Notes under the pieces: model-generated
The model's database searches: none
What the model saw: the letters and a program-made list of their open reading frames with translations, nothing else
What the model was told of the DNA's origin: nothing
Source: Actinomycetota bacterium
Lineage (GTDB): Bacteria; Actinomycetota; Actinomycetes; Streptosporangiales; Streptosporangiaceae
Direction of reading: 5' to 3'
NCBI GenBank assembly: GCA_027313705.1
Contig: DAHVDE010000044.1
Span: 33,135 to 97,134, forward strand
DNA length: 64,000 nt
Part shown: positions 33,550 through 41,040 of the stretch, piece by piece
Position numbering within the stretch: the first letter of the stretch is position 1
How the letters are laid out: each line of letters begins with the position of its first letter
Position numbers and translations under genes: made by a program

Positions 33550-34658
33550 CGACGATCGCGTTCTGTCTCCTTACCTACCGTCCCGACCACCCGTCCGGCA
33601 TCGAGCGGAGCATCGCCGCCCTGGCCACCGGCCTGCGGGACCTCGGTCACAAGGTCCTGGTCATCGCCGCAGGCCCCGGTGAGCCAAGCGACGCGGCCGA
33701 CCCAGGCCTGATCCGCCTAGCGTCGGTCCGGTTGCCGCGACCAGCTCACAACGACGACGTGCTGGCTGCGCTCGCTGACCCGGCCCCGGTTATGGCCGAG
33801 GTTCGCGGCATTCTCCGGGATCACAGAGCTGACATAGTCTGCTGGGGCGCTCCGGTGTGGGGACTGGGTCACCTGAGTCCGGCCCCGACCGGGGTCCGGA
33901 CCGCGCTTATGGCGCACAACGAGATCCGCCCGAGTTCGGCCAGCACGTGGAAGCGCGCCATTGACGCCGCTGACGTAGTGCTGCCCGCCAGCCCGTACCT
34001 GGTCGAGGCTGCGGCCCGAGCGGGCTGGGATTCGTCAGCGTGGCAGGTCGTGCCGAACGCCGTGCTGGTACGCCCGGATCCTCCTGGATATGCCGAGCGC
34101 GAGCGGCTTCGCCGAGTGGGTCCGCTGCGAACGGTCTCAAGGGCGGCGCTCGACAAAGGTCACGCGGGACTTCTTGAGGCACTTCCTGACTGGTGGAACA
34201 GACCGGCCGAAATGGTCCTCGCCCGTGCCGACTTCGAATTCGCGAGGGGTGAGACCGGCCAGGTTCTCGCCGCGTGCCGACGGCAGCAAGAACGCCGCCC
34301 GGATGTCATCCGGCTTCTTCCTGCCCTGCCATGGCGGGAAGTACCGGGATTCTTCGCCGGGGCAGCGATCACGATCATCTCCTCGACGAGCGCCGAGACG
34401 TTCTCCCACACAGCAGCCGAGGCGTTGTCGGCTGGCACGCCCGTCATCACCTACGACCTCGGCTATGTGCCCGCGCTCACGGGTGCTGCCGGACGATCGG
34501 TCCCTCTCGGCGGCGGCTTCGCAGGGCTATGGGAAGAGGCACGAGCGCTGCTCGGTGATCACGATGCCTACCACGCCGCCAGCGCGGCGGCGCCTTCCCG
34601 GATCGAACCTCACACCCCCGCTATGGCCGCAGAGGCATTCCTGGCGGCCACCCGATGA
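33522..34658 (+). CDS. Glycosyltransferase, GT4-like
   Basis: 378 residues if the ATG at 33522 is used (inside GGAGGATG, so spacing is poor; TTG at 33537 is an alternative). N-terminal YRPDHPSGIERSIAALATGL gives the Gly/Ser donor-domain loop. MAHNEIRPSS and LPASPYLVEAAARAG follow, then a C-terminal FFAGAAITIISSTSAETFSH and AAEALSAGTPVITYD matching the GT4 EX7E nucleotide-sugar site. It overlaps the phosphoribosyltransferase. It probably adds a sugar to the deazaguanine nucleoside or to an inositol-like acceptor, by analogy with MshA-type GT4 plus PIG-L pairs. Confidence 0.82.
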   Translation: MGDLPLGEVTTIAFCLLTYRPDHPSGIERSIAALATGLRDLGHKVLVIAAGPGEPSDAADPGLIRLASVRLPRPAHNDDVLAALADPAPVMAEVRGILRDHRADIVCWGAPVWGLGHLSPAPTGVRTALMAHNEIRPSSASTWKRAIDAADVVLPASPYLVEAAARAGWDSSAWQVVPNAVLVRPDPPGYAERERLRRVGPLRTVSRAALDKGHAGLLEALPDWWNRPAEMVLARADFEFARGETGQVLAACRRQQERRPDVIRLLPALPWREVPGFFAGAAITIISSTSAETFSHTAAEALSAGTPVITYDLGYVPALTGAAGRSVPLGGGFAGLWEEARALLGDHDAYHAASAAAPSRIEPHTPAMAAEAFLAATR

Positions 34659-35356
34659 CCAGGCCGCACATGCTCGGGCTGCGCGCCGGAGACCAGGCGC
34701 TAGTGGTGGCGGCGCACCCCGATGACGAAACGCTCGGCATGGCCGGGACTATCGCCACGATGTCCGATCTTGGAATCCAGGTCGAGGTCCTCGCTGTCGC
34801 CTGCGCGTCCGCGCCGATGCTCGGCGGGATCTCCGACTCGGCGACCCGGCACTCGGAGTTCCGCGACGCTTGCGAGGTCCTGGGCGTCACCGGTGCGATC
34901 GCCTGGACTGATGACGCCCGGGCCGCCAATCCAGGTGCTTTCCCCGTCGAACTGGTCGCGCTCATAGAAGACGCTCTGGCCCGCACCGCTCCCGCGGCGT
35001 TGTTCATACCGGCCGGAGGGCATCACCAAGATCATTCGGCTGTGCACCGCGCGGGTCTGGCCGCGGTCCGGCCCGGCCGCCGCACTGGACGGCCACTGCC
35101 ACGAATCATTCTCGGTTTCGACGGCCCGGAGGATCGCATCTGGCTCAACGCGGGCCTCGACCGGCCGGTGATGGTCGACATCACGAACGCAGCGCCGGCA
35201 AAGGCGAAGGCGCTGCTCTGCTACGGCAGCCAGTTGCGGCAAGATCCCCACCCGCGCAGCCTGGAGAAGATCCAGGCGCTGGATAAGGCCGCCGGCGCGG
35301 CGTGCGATGTCCATGCCGCAGAGATGTTCGCGCTCTACCGGATGACTGCGACATGA
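34655..35356 (+). CDS. PIG-L family deacetylase
   Basis: 233 residues, overlapping the glycosyltransferase (ATGA). The metal site AAHPDDETLG, a conserved ARHSEF segment and the late HHQDHSAVH match the PIG-L/MshB/BshB LmbE-like family, which removes N-acetyl groups from sugar residues. Paired with the GT4 gene it suggests transfer of an N-acetylhexosamine followed by de-acetylation to expose a free amine. Confidence 0.9.
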   Translation: MTRPHMLGLRAGDQALVVAAHPDDETLGMAGTIATMSDLGIQVEVLAVACASAPMLGGISDSATRHSEFRDACEVLGVTGAIAWTDDARAANPGAFPVELVALIEDALARTAPAALFIPAGGHHQDHSAVHRAGLAAVRPGRRTGRPLPRIILGFDGPEDRIWLNAGLDRPVMVDITNAAPAKAKALLCYGSQLRQDPHPRSLEKIQALDKAAGAACDVHAAEMFALYRMTAT

Positions 35357-36081
35357 ACGGCCGTGCCGGGGTGCTTGTCGCTCACCAGCCCGCCTACCTG
35401 CCGTGGCCGGGGTATCTGTCTCGGCTGACGGACGTGGACCGGTTCGTGATCTTGGACCATGTGCAGTACAGCGGAGAGTGGCAGCACCGGAACTATGTGG
35501 CCGGCTCAGACCGTCGCCTGCTCATGACAGTCCCGGTATACAGGCGCTCAGGCCAGCCGATTAGCCAGGCAGTTGTCGCGGGCGACGATTGGCGCCCGCG
35601 GCACTGGCGAACCCTCGAAGAGGCCTACAGCAAGGCAGAGTCCTGGCCGCAATGGGCGCCGCGCCTAGCCGCCATCTACGGACAACGGTGGGAACGGCTC
35701 GCCGATCTCAACCATGCCTTGCTCCGGCTACTGCTCGACGGCTTCGCGATTCACGTTGACCTTCTGCGCAGCAGCGACCTGAGGCCGACAGGGCACAAGA
35801 CCCGGATGCTCATCGACTTGTGCCGGATTACCGGCAACACGACGCTGCGGGTCGGGACCGGCGCGATCAGCTACCTGGACCTGCCTGCCCTGGCTGAGGC
35901 AGGCATCGGCCTTGAGGTCGCCTCCTACAACGCCCGGCCTTATCGACGGGGCCTACAGCCGTTCGTGCCCGGCCTTTCCGCCCTGGACCTGCTGCTACAT
36001 CGGGGCACCGAAGCAAGGCGGACCCTCGCGGAAGGATCCAGAACCGAGACCTGGGCCGGGAAGGAACCTGCTCGGTGGTGA
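35353..36081 (+). CDS. WbqC-like family protein
   Basis: 242 residues, ATGA overlap with the previous gene. The family opening AHQPAYLPWPGYLSRLTDVD, then FVILDHVQYSGEWQHRNYV and late ASYNARPYRRGL, match WbqC (PF08889). WbqC-like proteins occur with DegT aminotransferases in sugar and glycan clusters, where they are suspected to take part in attaching acyl or amino-acid groups; the activity is not well established. A DegT gene is three genes downstream. Confidence 0.85.
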   Translation: MNGRAGVLVAHQPAYLPWPGYLSRLTDVDRFVILDHVQYSGEWQHRNYVAGSDRRLLMTVPVYRRSGQPISQAVVAGDDWRPRHWRTLEEAYSKAESWPQWAPRLAAIYGQRWERLADLNHALLRLLLDGFAIHVDLLRSSDLRPTGHKTRMLIDLCRITGNTTLRVGTGAISYLDLPALAEAGIGLEVASYNARPYRRGLQPFVPGLSALDLLLHRGTEARRTLAEGSRTETWAGKEPARW

Positions 36082-36788
36082 CAGCAGCGGGGATTCCCTT
36101 GAGCGGCCAGCCCTTGATGCCGTGGATCGCCCTGGAGGGAGTCAACGGCGTCGGAAAGACTCATCTGGCGCGCCAGGCCGCCGAGGCCCTTGGTGGCCAA
36201 TGCGTTCTGGTAAGCGAACTACCCGACTCCCCGCAGACCCAGTTCCAGGGCCAGATCATCGCGGCGCTGCACGGAAATGGTGACCCGTTCTTGCGGACCG
36301 GCGTGCCCCGGACTGAGACGCTGCTGCTCGCCGCATTGCAAGTCCACCGTCACGAGTCGGTGACCGTCAGGCCGGGCCAGGTCGTCCTCGAAGACCGCGG
36401 CCCGCACACCGTCGCGGTGTACCAGGCCGCGATCCTCTGCGGCAACGACGCCCCCGACAGGCAACTCGCTGACGCGGCACGGACGATCCTCGGGCTTATC
36501 GGTTCGTGGCGACCGCTGCCGCAGAAGGTGCTGCTGCTGACCGACGACGCCAGCGCATGCCTGGCCCGGTTCGAGGCCCGCACCGGCCGATCCGCCCGAG
36601 GCGACGAGACTGCGCTGATGAGGCGAGTCGGGCGCATCTACGAGCTGCTGGCGGCGCAGGACCAAGATGATTTCCGGATCATCGACCGTCGGCTCCTGGA
36701 TGAGGAACAGTGCGTGACTGCGATCGCCGGCGCATGCGCCATGGCGGCAGCAGGCATTAGCAGGGAGGCGAGCCCAGCCGATGCCTGA
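36078..36788 (+). CDS. Thymidylate-kinase-like P-loop kinase
   Basis: 236 residues from the GTG at 36078 (GTGA overlap); an ATG at 36117 would start just before the P-loop. Walker A is LEGVNGVGKTHLARQAAEAL; VVLEDRGPHTVAVYQA is the DR-type base region; ARTGRSARGDETALMRR resembles a LID. It is a second nucleotide-kinase-like gene in the cluster, distinct from that at 29.1 kb. It likely phosphorylates a modified nucleotide or nucleoside. Confidence 0.82.
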   Translation: MTAAGIPLSGQPLMPWIALEGVNGVGKTHLARQAAEALGGQCVLVSELPDSPQTQFQGQIIAALHGNGDPFLRTGVPRTETLLLAALQVHRHESVTVRPGQVVLEDRGPHTVAVYQAAILCGNDAPDRQLADAARTILGLIGSWRPLPQKVLLLTDDASACLARFEARTGRSARGDETALMRRVGRIYELLAAQDQDDFRIIDRRLLDEEQCVTAIAGACAMAAAGISREASPADA

Positions 36789-37857
36789 GGACAACGGCGC
36801 TGGGAGCGCCGAGCAGGCGGTCGCCCGCCAGCCAGATCACCGCTCAAAGGCGACTTTGCTGTGGGCGCTTCGCTCCCCCTGCCCCAGGGGCTGCCTCTAT
36901 TGCTACTTCGGAACGGTCGAGAAGCACAGGGCCCGGCCGGTTACCGGGATCGGGCAGCTGTCTCACCTGAGCTGCGACGACCTGAGCCCAGGCCAGGTGC
37001 TGGCATTCGCCCGCACCCTGCCAGGCTCCCGTATCCGCAGGGTGGTCCTGGCAGGCGGAGAACCCCTTGCATGGCCGCCGATACTCCAGCTGATCCGGGT
37101 GCTCAAGGACGGCGCGCTGCAGGTAATCGTCTGCACCGAGGGCACCGCCTTGAACCGGCCGGAAATGACGCAGACCCTGATCGAGCTGGGCGTGGACGCG
37201 GTTTCGGTATCGCTCGACTCCGTCGACCCTACCTACAACGACCAGCTCCGGCCGCCGCGCAACGGCAAGGACGGATGGGAACGGGTGGTGTCAGGCATCG
37301 AGGCGCTTATCACCGCACGCGGCGACCATGAATATCCGAAGATCGGGATCTACAGCGTCATCACGAACCAGAACCTGGCCGATCTGGAGGCCATGCCTAA
37401 GCTCGCCGAGCAACTCGGCTGCGACTACTTCATACCGCAGCCGCTAGCCCTAACCGAAGACCACGATCTGCATGACATGTCCCTGGCCACCGACCACATC
37501 CCTGAACTGCGGGACAGATTCGCCGCGCTGGGCGCCAGCCCACCGTCGCTGCACATACCCCGAGGCCGGTACCCGGAGCAGTTCGAGGCTTCGATCAGTC
37601 ATCCGCTGGCGACGGTCACTGGCTGCTTCGGCGGGCGGACCCTCTTCTTCGCCCAGCCCGACGGCAGGCTGTGGGACTGCCCGTCTACCTACCGGATCGA
37701 GGCCACGACGCCAGAACGGCGCCGCACCATCGCAGACGCCGACGCCCGCACCTTGTTCCAGCCCGGTGACTGCGGCGACTGCGCTTTGTTCTCCCGCGAC
37801 TGCGTCAACATGTGGCCGCTGATGGACTTCAGTCAGATCATCGGAGATCCAGCATGA
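36781..37857 (+). CDS. Radical SAM enzyme with SPASM-like C-terminal cysteines
   Basis: 358 residues. The cluster motif CPRGCLYCYF (CX3CX2C) is at ~34-43 and VVLAGGEPLAW is the SAM motif. The C-terminus has WDCPS and CGDCALFSRDCVNMW, the arrangement of auxiliary [4Fe-4S] ligands in SPASM/Twitch proteins. Such enzymes do C-C, C-S or dehydrogenation chemistry on peptides and sugars; no precursor peptide is visible here, so a sugar or nucleoside substrate fits better. It overlaps the kinase before it and the aminotransferase after it. Confidence 0.86.
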   Translation: MPEDNGAGSAEQAVARQPDHRSKATLLWALRSPCPRGCLYCYFGTVEKHRARPVTGIGQLSHLSCDDLSPGQVLAFARTLPGSRIRRVVLAGGEPLAWPPILQLIRVLKDGALQVIVCTEGTALNRPEMTQTLIELGVDAVSVSLDSVDPTYNDQLRPPRNGKDGWERVVSGIEALITARGDHEYPKIGIYSVITNQNLADLEAMPKLAEQLGCDYFIPQPLALTEDHDLHDMSLATDHIPELRDRFAALGASPPSLHIPRGRYPEQFEASISHPLATVTGCFGGRTLFFAQPDGRLWDCPSTYRIEATTPERRRTIADADARTLFQPGDCGDCALFSRDCVNMWPLMDFSQIIGDPA

Positions 37858-38942
37858 CCCGGATTCCGGAACTGCCCCTGCTTGAGGAAGCCTTGCTGGC
37901 CATGCCCAGTCCGTCCGGCCAGGCGCAGGTCACCGGGCTGGAGTCGGGCCTTGCCGCTGAGTTCGGCACCCGGCACGTGGTCACGGTGTCGTCCGGTACC
38001 GCCGCGATCCAGGCCGCTCTCATCGGCTGCGGGGCAGGACCGGGGACTGAGGTTCTCGTCCCAGCGCTTACGGTCGTCATGACGGTGGCCGCTATCGTCG
38101 CAACAGGCGCCCGACCCGTATTCGTCGAAACCAGCGCGGATGGCTTCGGCCTGGACCTCGCAGACGCTGAGGCGAAACTCACTAGCCGGACCATCGCGAT
38201 ACTGCCGGTGCACATCGCCGGGCGGATCGGCGACCTTGGCGCTGTGAGGTCGTTCGCCGACCGCATCGGGCTGAAGCTGGTGGAGGACGCCTGCCAGGCG
38301 CAGGGTTCCTGGTTCAGAGGCAGCCTGGCTGGCACGATCGGCGACGCTGGCTGCTTCAGCATGAAAGACGGCAAGATCTTGTCCTGCGGTGAGGGCGGCT
38401 ACATCCTGACCAATGACCCGGACATCGCCGGCCGGGCCGCAGCGTTCCGGACCCACTGGCAGACCGGGATTCCGGAGCATCCGCCAGGCAGCCGCCTAGG
38501 ACACAACTTCCGCCTTGCCGAGCCACTGGCAGCGCTGGCCAGGCACAACCTCACCAGCTACGGGGCCGCTGTGCGGCGGCGGAGGGAGCAGACCACCTTG
38601 CTGGCCGGGCTGAGTGGGGACGTGCCCGGTTTGGAAGTCATCCCGGCCGGGCCAGGTGAAGAACCCAACGGATTCAGCGCGATATGGAGGATAACCGCGC
38701 CCAGGCCGCGCGCCCTCTGCGAGCGGCTCGCCACGGCGGGCGTGATCAACTCGGTGGGCGCCTTCGGGCTGAAGGCCGCACATGCCAATCCGGCCTGCCG
38801 CGAACTGAACCCGGCGGTGTGTCCACGCGCGGAGCGCATGGCTGACACGCTGCTATCGGTGCCCCTGACGTCCGCCGACGATGACTCCAGGATCACCCGG
38901 ATCGCGCAGCTGATCAGGAAAGAGGTATCCGCATGGCGCTGA
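37854..38942 (+). CDS. DegT/DnrJ/EryC1 family PLP aminotransferase
   Basis: 362 residues from the ATG at 37854 (ATGA overlap). Cofactor loop VTVSSGTAAIQAALIGCGAG; Asp-containing KLVEDACQAQGSWFRG; PLP-lysine region CFSMKDGKILSCGEGGYI; late FSAIWRITAP. The family transaminates keto-sugars (for example 3-amino-3-deoxy sugars) with glutamate or glutamine. Within this operon it implies an amino-sugar or amino-cyclitol moiety. Confidence 0.9.
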   Translation: MTRIPELPLLEEALLAMPSPSGQAQVTGLESGLAAEFGTRHVVTVSSGTAAIQAALIGCGAGPGTEVLVPALTVVMTVAAIVATGARPVFVETSADGFGLDLADAEAKLTSRTIAILPVHIAGRIGDLGAVRSFADRIGLKLVEDACQAQGSWFRGSLAGTIGDAGCFSMKDGKILSCGEGGYILTNDPDIAGRAAAFRTHWQTGIPEHPPGSRLGHNFRLAEPLAALARHNLTSYGAAVRRRREQTTLLAGLSGDVPGLEVIPAGPGEEPNGFSAIWRITAPRPRALCERLATAGVINSVGAFGLKAAHANPACRELNPAVCPRAERMADTLLSVPLTSADDDSRITRIAQLIRKEVSAWR

Positions 38943-39601
38943 CAGATCCGCAGTTCCTGGCGACCACGTTGGTAGTCATCGACTTCGAGACCCTGACACC
39001 AGCCGGACGGCCAGCCGAGCCGATTGAGGTCGCCGCGATCGCGGGCCGATTCGCGGGTAGCGGACATTGGCAGGAGATTAGCCGGTACAGCGCGCTGATG
39101 CGCCCCCCGGACGACGTCCCGGTCACCAGGTTCGACCTGGCGCAGAACGGGCTCGCCCCCGAATTCTTGCGCACCCAGCGGCCAGCTGGGGAAGTGATGG
39201 CCGAACTGGACAACCGACTGACCGAACCCCCGTACCGGCTGGTCGCGCACAGTGCCCAAACCGAGGCCGCAGCGATAGCAGGGCAGCGGCGATACTGCCC
39301 CGTTCTGGCGGCCACGCCGCTGCTGTGCACGGTCAAGCTCGCCCGGATCGCGTTCCCGGAGTTGCGCAGCCACGCGCTTAACGAGCTACTGCGCTACCTG
39401 CGCGTCCCGCGACCAGCTGACCGGCACCGCGCGCTCCCAGACGTCGAGCTCACCGTCGCCGTCTTGCAGCAGATCCTGACGACCGGGCTCGCGGCGGGAA
39501 AATGGGCGACGCTACGCGACCTGGACGCCGTTGGCGGTGTCCAGGTCAAACCCGAACGGGCGAACGCGGACGATGCCGCGCAGCAGCCGACGCTGTTCTG
39601 A
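38933..39601 (+). CDS. DnaQ-like 3'-5' exonuclease domain protein
   Basis: 222 residues, overlapping the aminotransferase by ten bases. DEDDh-type motifs: VIDFET (D17, E19), VAHSAQTEAAAI where the usual second-motif Asp is occupied by Glu111, and HRALPDVELT with His and the final Asp. The fold would remove 3' nucleotides from DNA or RNA, or act on a small nucleotide. An exonuclease translationally coupled to biosynthetic genes is unexpected; it could act on a modified nucleotide or provide immunity. Confidence 0.78.
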   Translation: MALTDPQFLATTLVVIDFETLTPAGRPAEPIEVAAIAGRFAGSGHWQEISRYSALMRPPDDVPVTRFDLAQNGLAPEFLRTQRPAGEVMAELDNRLTEPPYRLVAHSAQTEAAAIAGQRRYCPVLAATPLLCTVKLARIAFPELRSHALNELLRYLRVPRPADRHRALPDVELTVAVLQQILTTGLAAGKWATLRDLDAVGGVQVKPERANADDAAQQPTLF

Positions 39602-39608
39602 GTCCTGG

Positions 39609-40106
39609 TCAGGCGTCTTGCCCGAGGAGATCACGGACATGCCCGAAAAGGACCTTGGCCTGGAGCCGGCTGTCCTCGGCGAGATCCGGGAGTTCGGCGA
39701 TTTCCAGCTCGGACAGCCAGGCGACCCTGGTTTCAGGCTCCTGAGTGTCCTCGATCCATTCGCTGACGAAGACGTGGTCCTGGTGGCGGTGGTGGTCCGG
39801 CGTGTGGTTGTCGGCTCTGGCTCGCATGTCGACGACCCACCAGGCCGCAGGGCCGAGCTGGTGCGGGAATCCGTCCGGCAAGGGCAGGGACGGCGCGGCC
39901 AGCAGCCGGATACGGCAGCCCAGTTCCTCCAGCGTTTCGCGTTCAGCAGCCTGGGCCGGGGTCTCTCCTACCTCGACATGTCCGCAGGCCGGAAGCCAGC
40001 CCTCAAGCCGGGCGTGCCACATCATCCCGGTCAGCCATTGGCCGGTCTCCGGCGACCGGCGGAAGACGAAGTTCGTCGCGGTCAGTTCCTGGACCAGATC
40101 GCCCAT
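39609..40106 (-). CDS. Nudix hydrolase
   Basis: 165 residues, transcribed against the surrounding operon. Nudix box GHVEVGETPAQAAERETLEE followed by LG fits GX5EX7REXXEEXG. A His-rich stretch (DNHTPDHHRHQDHVFVSEW) follows. It ends eight bases from the exonuclease stop, convergent. It may hydrolyse a nucleotide intermediate of the cluster or sanitise modified nucleotides. Confidence 0.87.
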   Translation of the reverse strand: MGDLVQELTATNFVFRRSPETGQWLTGMMWHARLEGWLPACGHVEVGETPAQAAERETLEELGCRIRLLAAPSLPLPDGFPHQLGPAAWWVVDMRARADNHTPDHHRHQDHVFVSEWIEDTQEPETRVAWLSELEIAELPDLAEDSRLQAKVLFGHVRDLLGQDA

Positions 40107-40233
40107 GACTCCCTCGGATCACTTGTTCCCGCGGACCGCATGCGGCCTTGCCCTGGCCCGAAAGCCTGCCACACCGGTATTGGAGCAGTCCCGGCGACAC
40201 GCGCGCCCTGTAGTCGCTGCTTGCGGAGGATGT

Positions 40234-41040
40234 ATGGAACCGGTCTGGAACGGAATCCTCACCTGCGACTACGAGCGGACCCGTCCGGACGCCAGCCCGC
40301 TTGAATGGGATCTGTACACCCGATCACTGATCAGCTGGCCAGCGGCGCTGATGGGCGAGCCTGCTCCCTACGGCCAGCTGCGGCGGCCTGGCATCGTCGA
40401 CATCAGCCAGGACGTGCACGAAATCCTCACGAGGAAATGGCACGAGCGTCTCGCCGAACCCAGCTTCGTCGCTGGCCTGATCGCTGACACCGGGAAAGAC
40501 CGTAGCGACACCAGCGCAGCACTCGATAGCTGCGCCGCGGCGGCCGACTCCGCGATTCTTCCTGCTCTCAAGGCGGCCACAGCCGGGCTCCTGCGCGTCA
40601 ACGCCACCCACATAGTGAACTGGCTGCTGCCCGAGGAGCACTGGGAGACGCTCCTTACCAGCCTGCTCGGCACCAGGACTGAGGCCCTGACCTGCCTCTC
40701 GGCGCTGCAACTCCCCGACACTCCAAGCCACATCCTCGCCGCCCACGGTCGCACAGCCTCGGCCGGGGATGAGGCCAGCCAGTTCGCGTCGAGCAGCAGA
40801 ATCCGCGCCCGCGAGCGCCGGGATGCCTGGTATCTCGCCGCGCTTTTGGCGGCTGGTGACGGGCCTGCGCTCAGCGAGGTCCGGGCTCTGGCCGCCGTCC
40901 TGGGCTGGGCCGCGACCAGCGAGGAACGACGCAACGAACTCCGTACCCGCTACCTCGCTGCCGTCGGGACCTGGTGCGCTGCGGCTGGGCTGGACCCTGG
41001 CCAGATCACCACGGCCGATCTTCTCGGACGGACTTCATGA
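40234..41040 (+). CDS. Unrecognised protein paired with the PEP-synthase-like enzyme
   Basis: 268 residues from the ATG at 40234 behind GCGGAGG; much longer in-frame starts overlap the opposing Nudix gene and are unlikely. It is mostly helical. Notable segments are DVHEILTRKWHERLAEPSFV and ATHIVNWLLPEEHWETLLTS. No catalytic motif recognised. It overlaps the next gene (ATGA), suggesting a two-component enzyme with the PEP/pyruvate-binding protein. Confidence 0.7.
   Translation: MEPVWNGILTCDYERTRPDASPLEWDLYTRSLISWPAALMGEPAPYGQLRRPGIVDISQDVHEILTRKWHERLAEPSFVAGLIADTGKDRSDTSAALDSCAAAADSAILPALKAATAGLLRVNATHIVNWLLPEEHWETLLTSLLGTRTEALTCLSALQLPDTPSHILAAHGRTASAGDEASQFASSSRIRARERRDAWYLAALLAAGDGPALSEVRALAAVLGWAATSEERRNELRTRYLAAVGTWCAAAGLDPGQITTADLLGRTS

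Noticed and set aside
39745..40233. Long N-terminal extension of the protein at 40234
   Set aside because: It lies opposite the Nudix gene, whose box is unmistakable; the extension has shadow-like composition.
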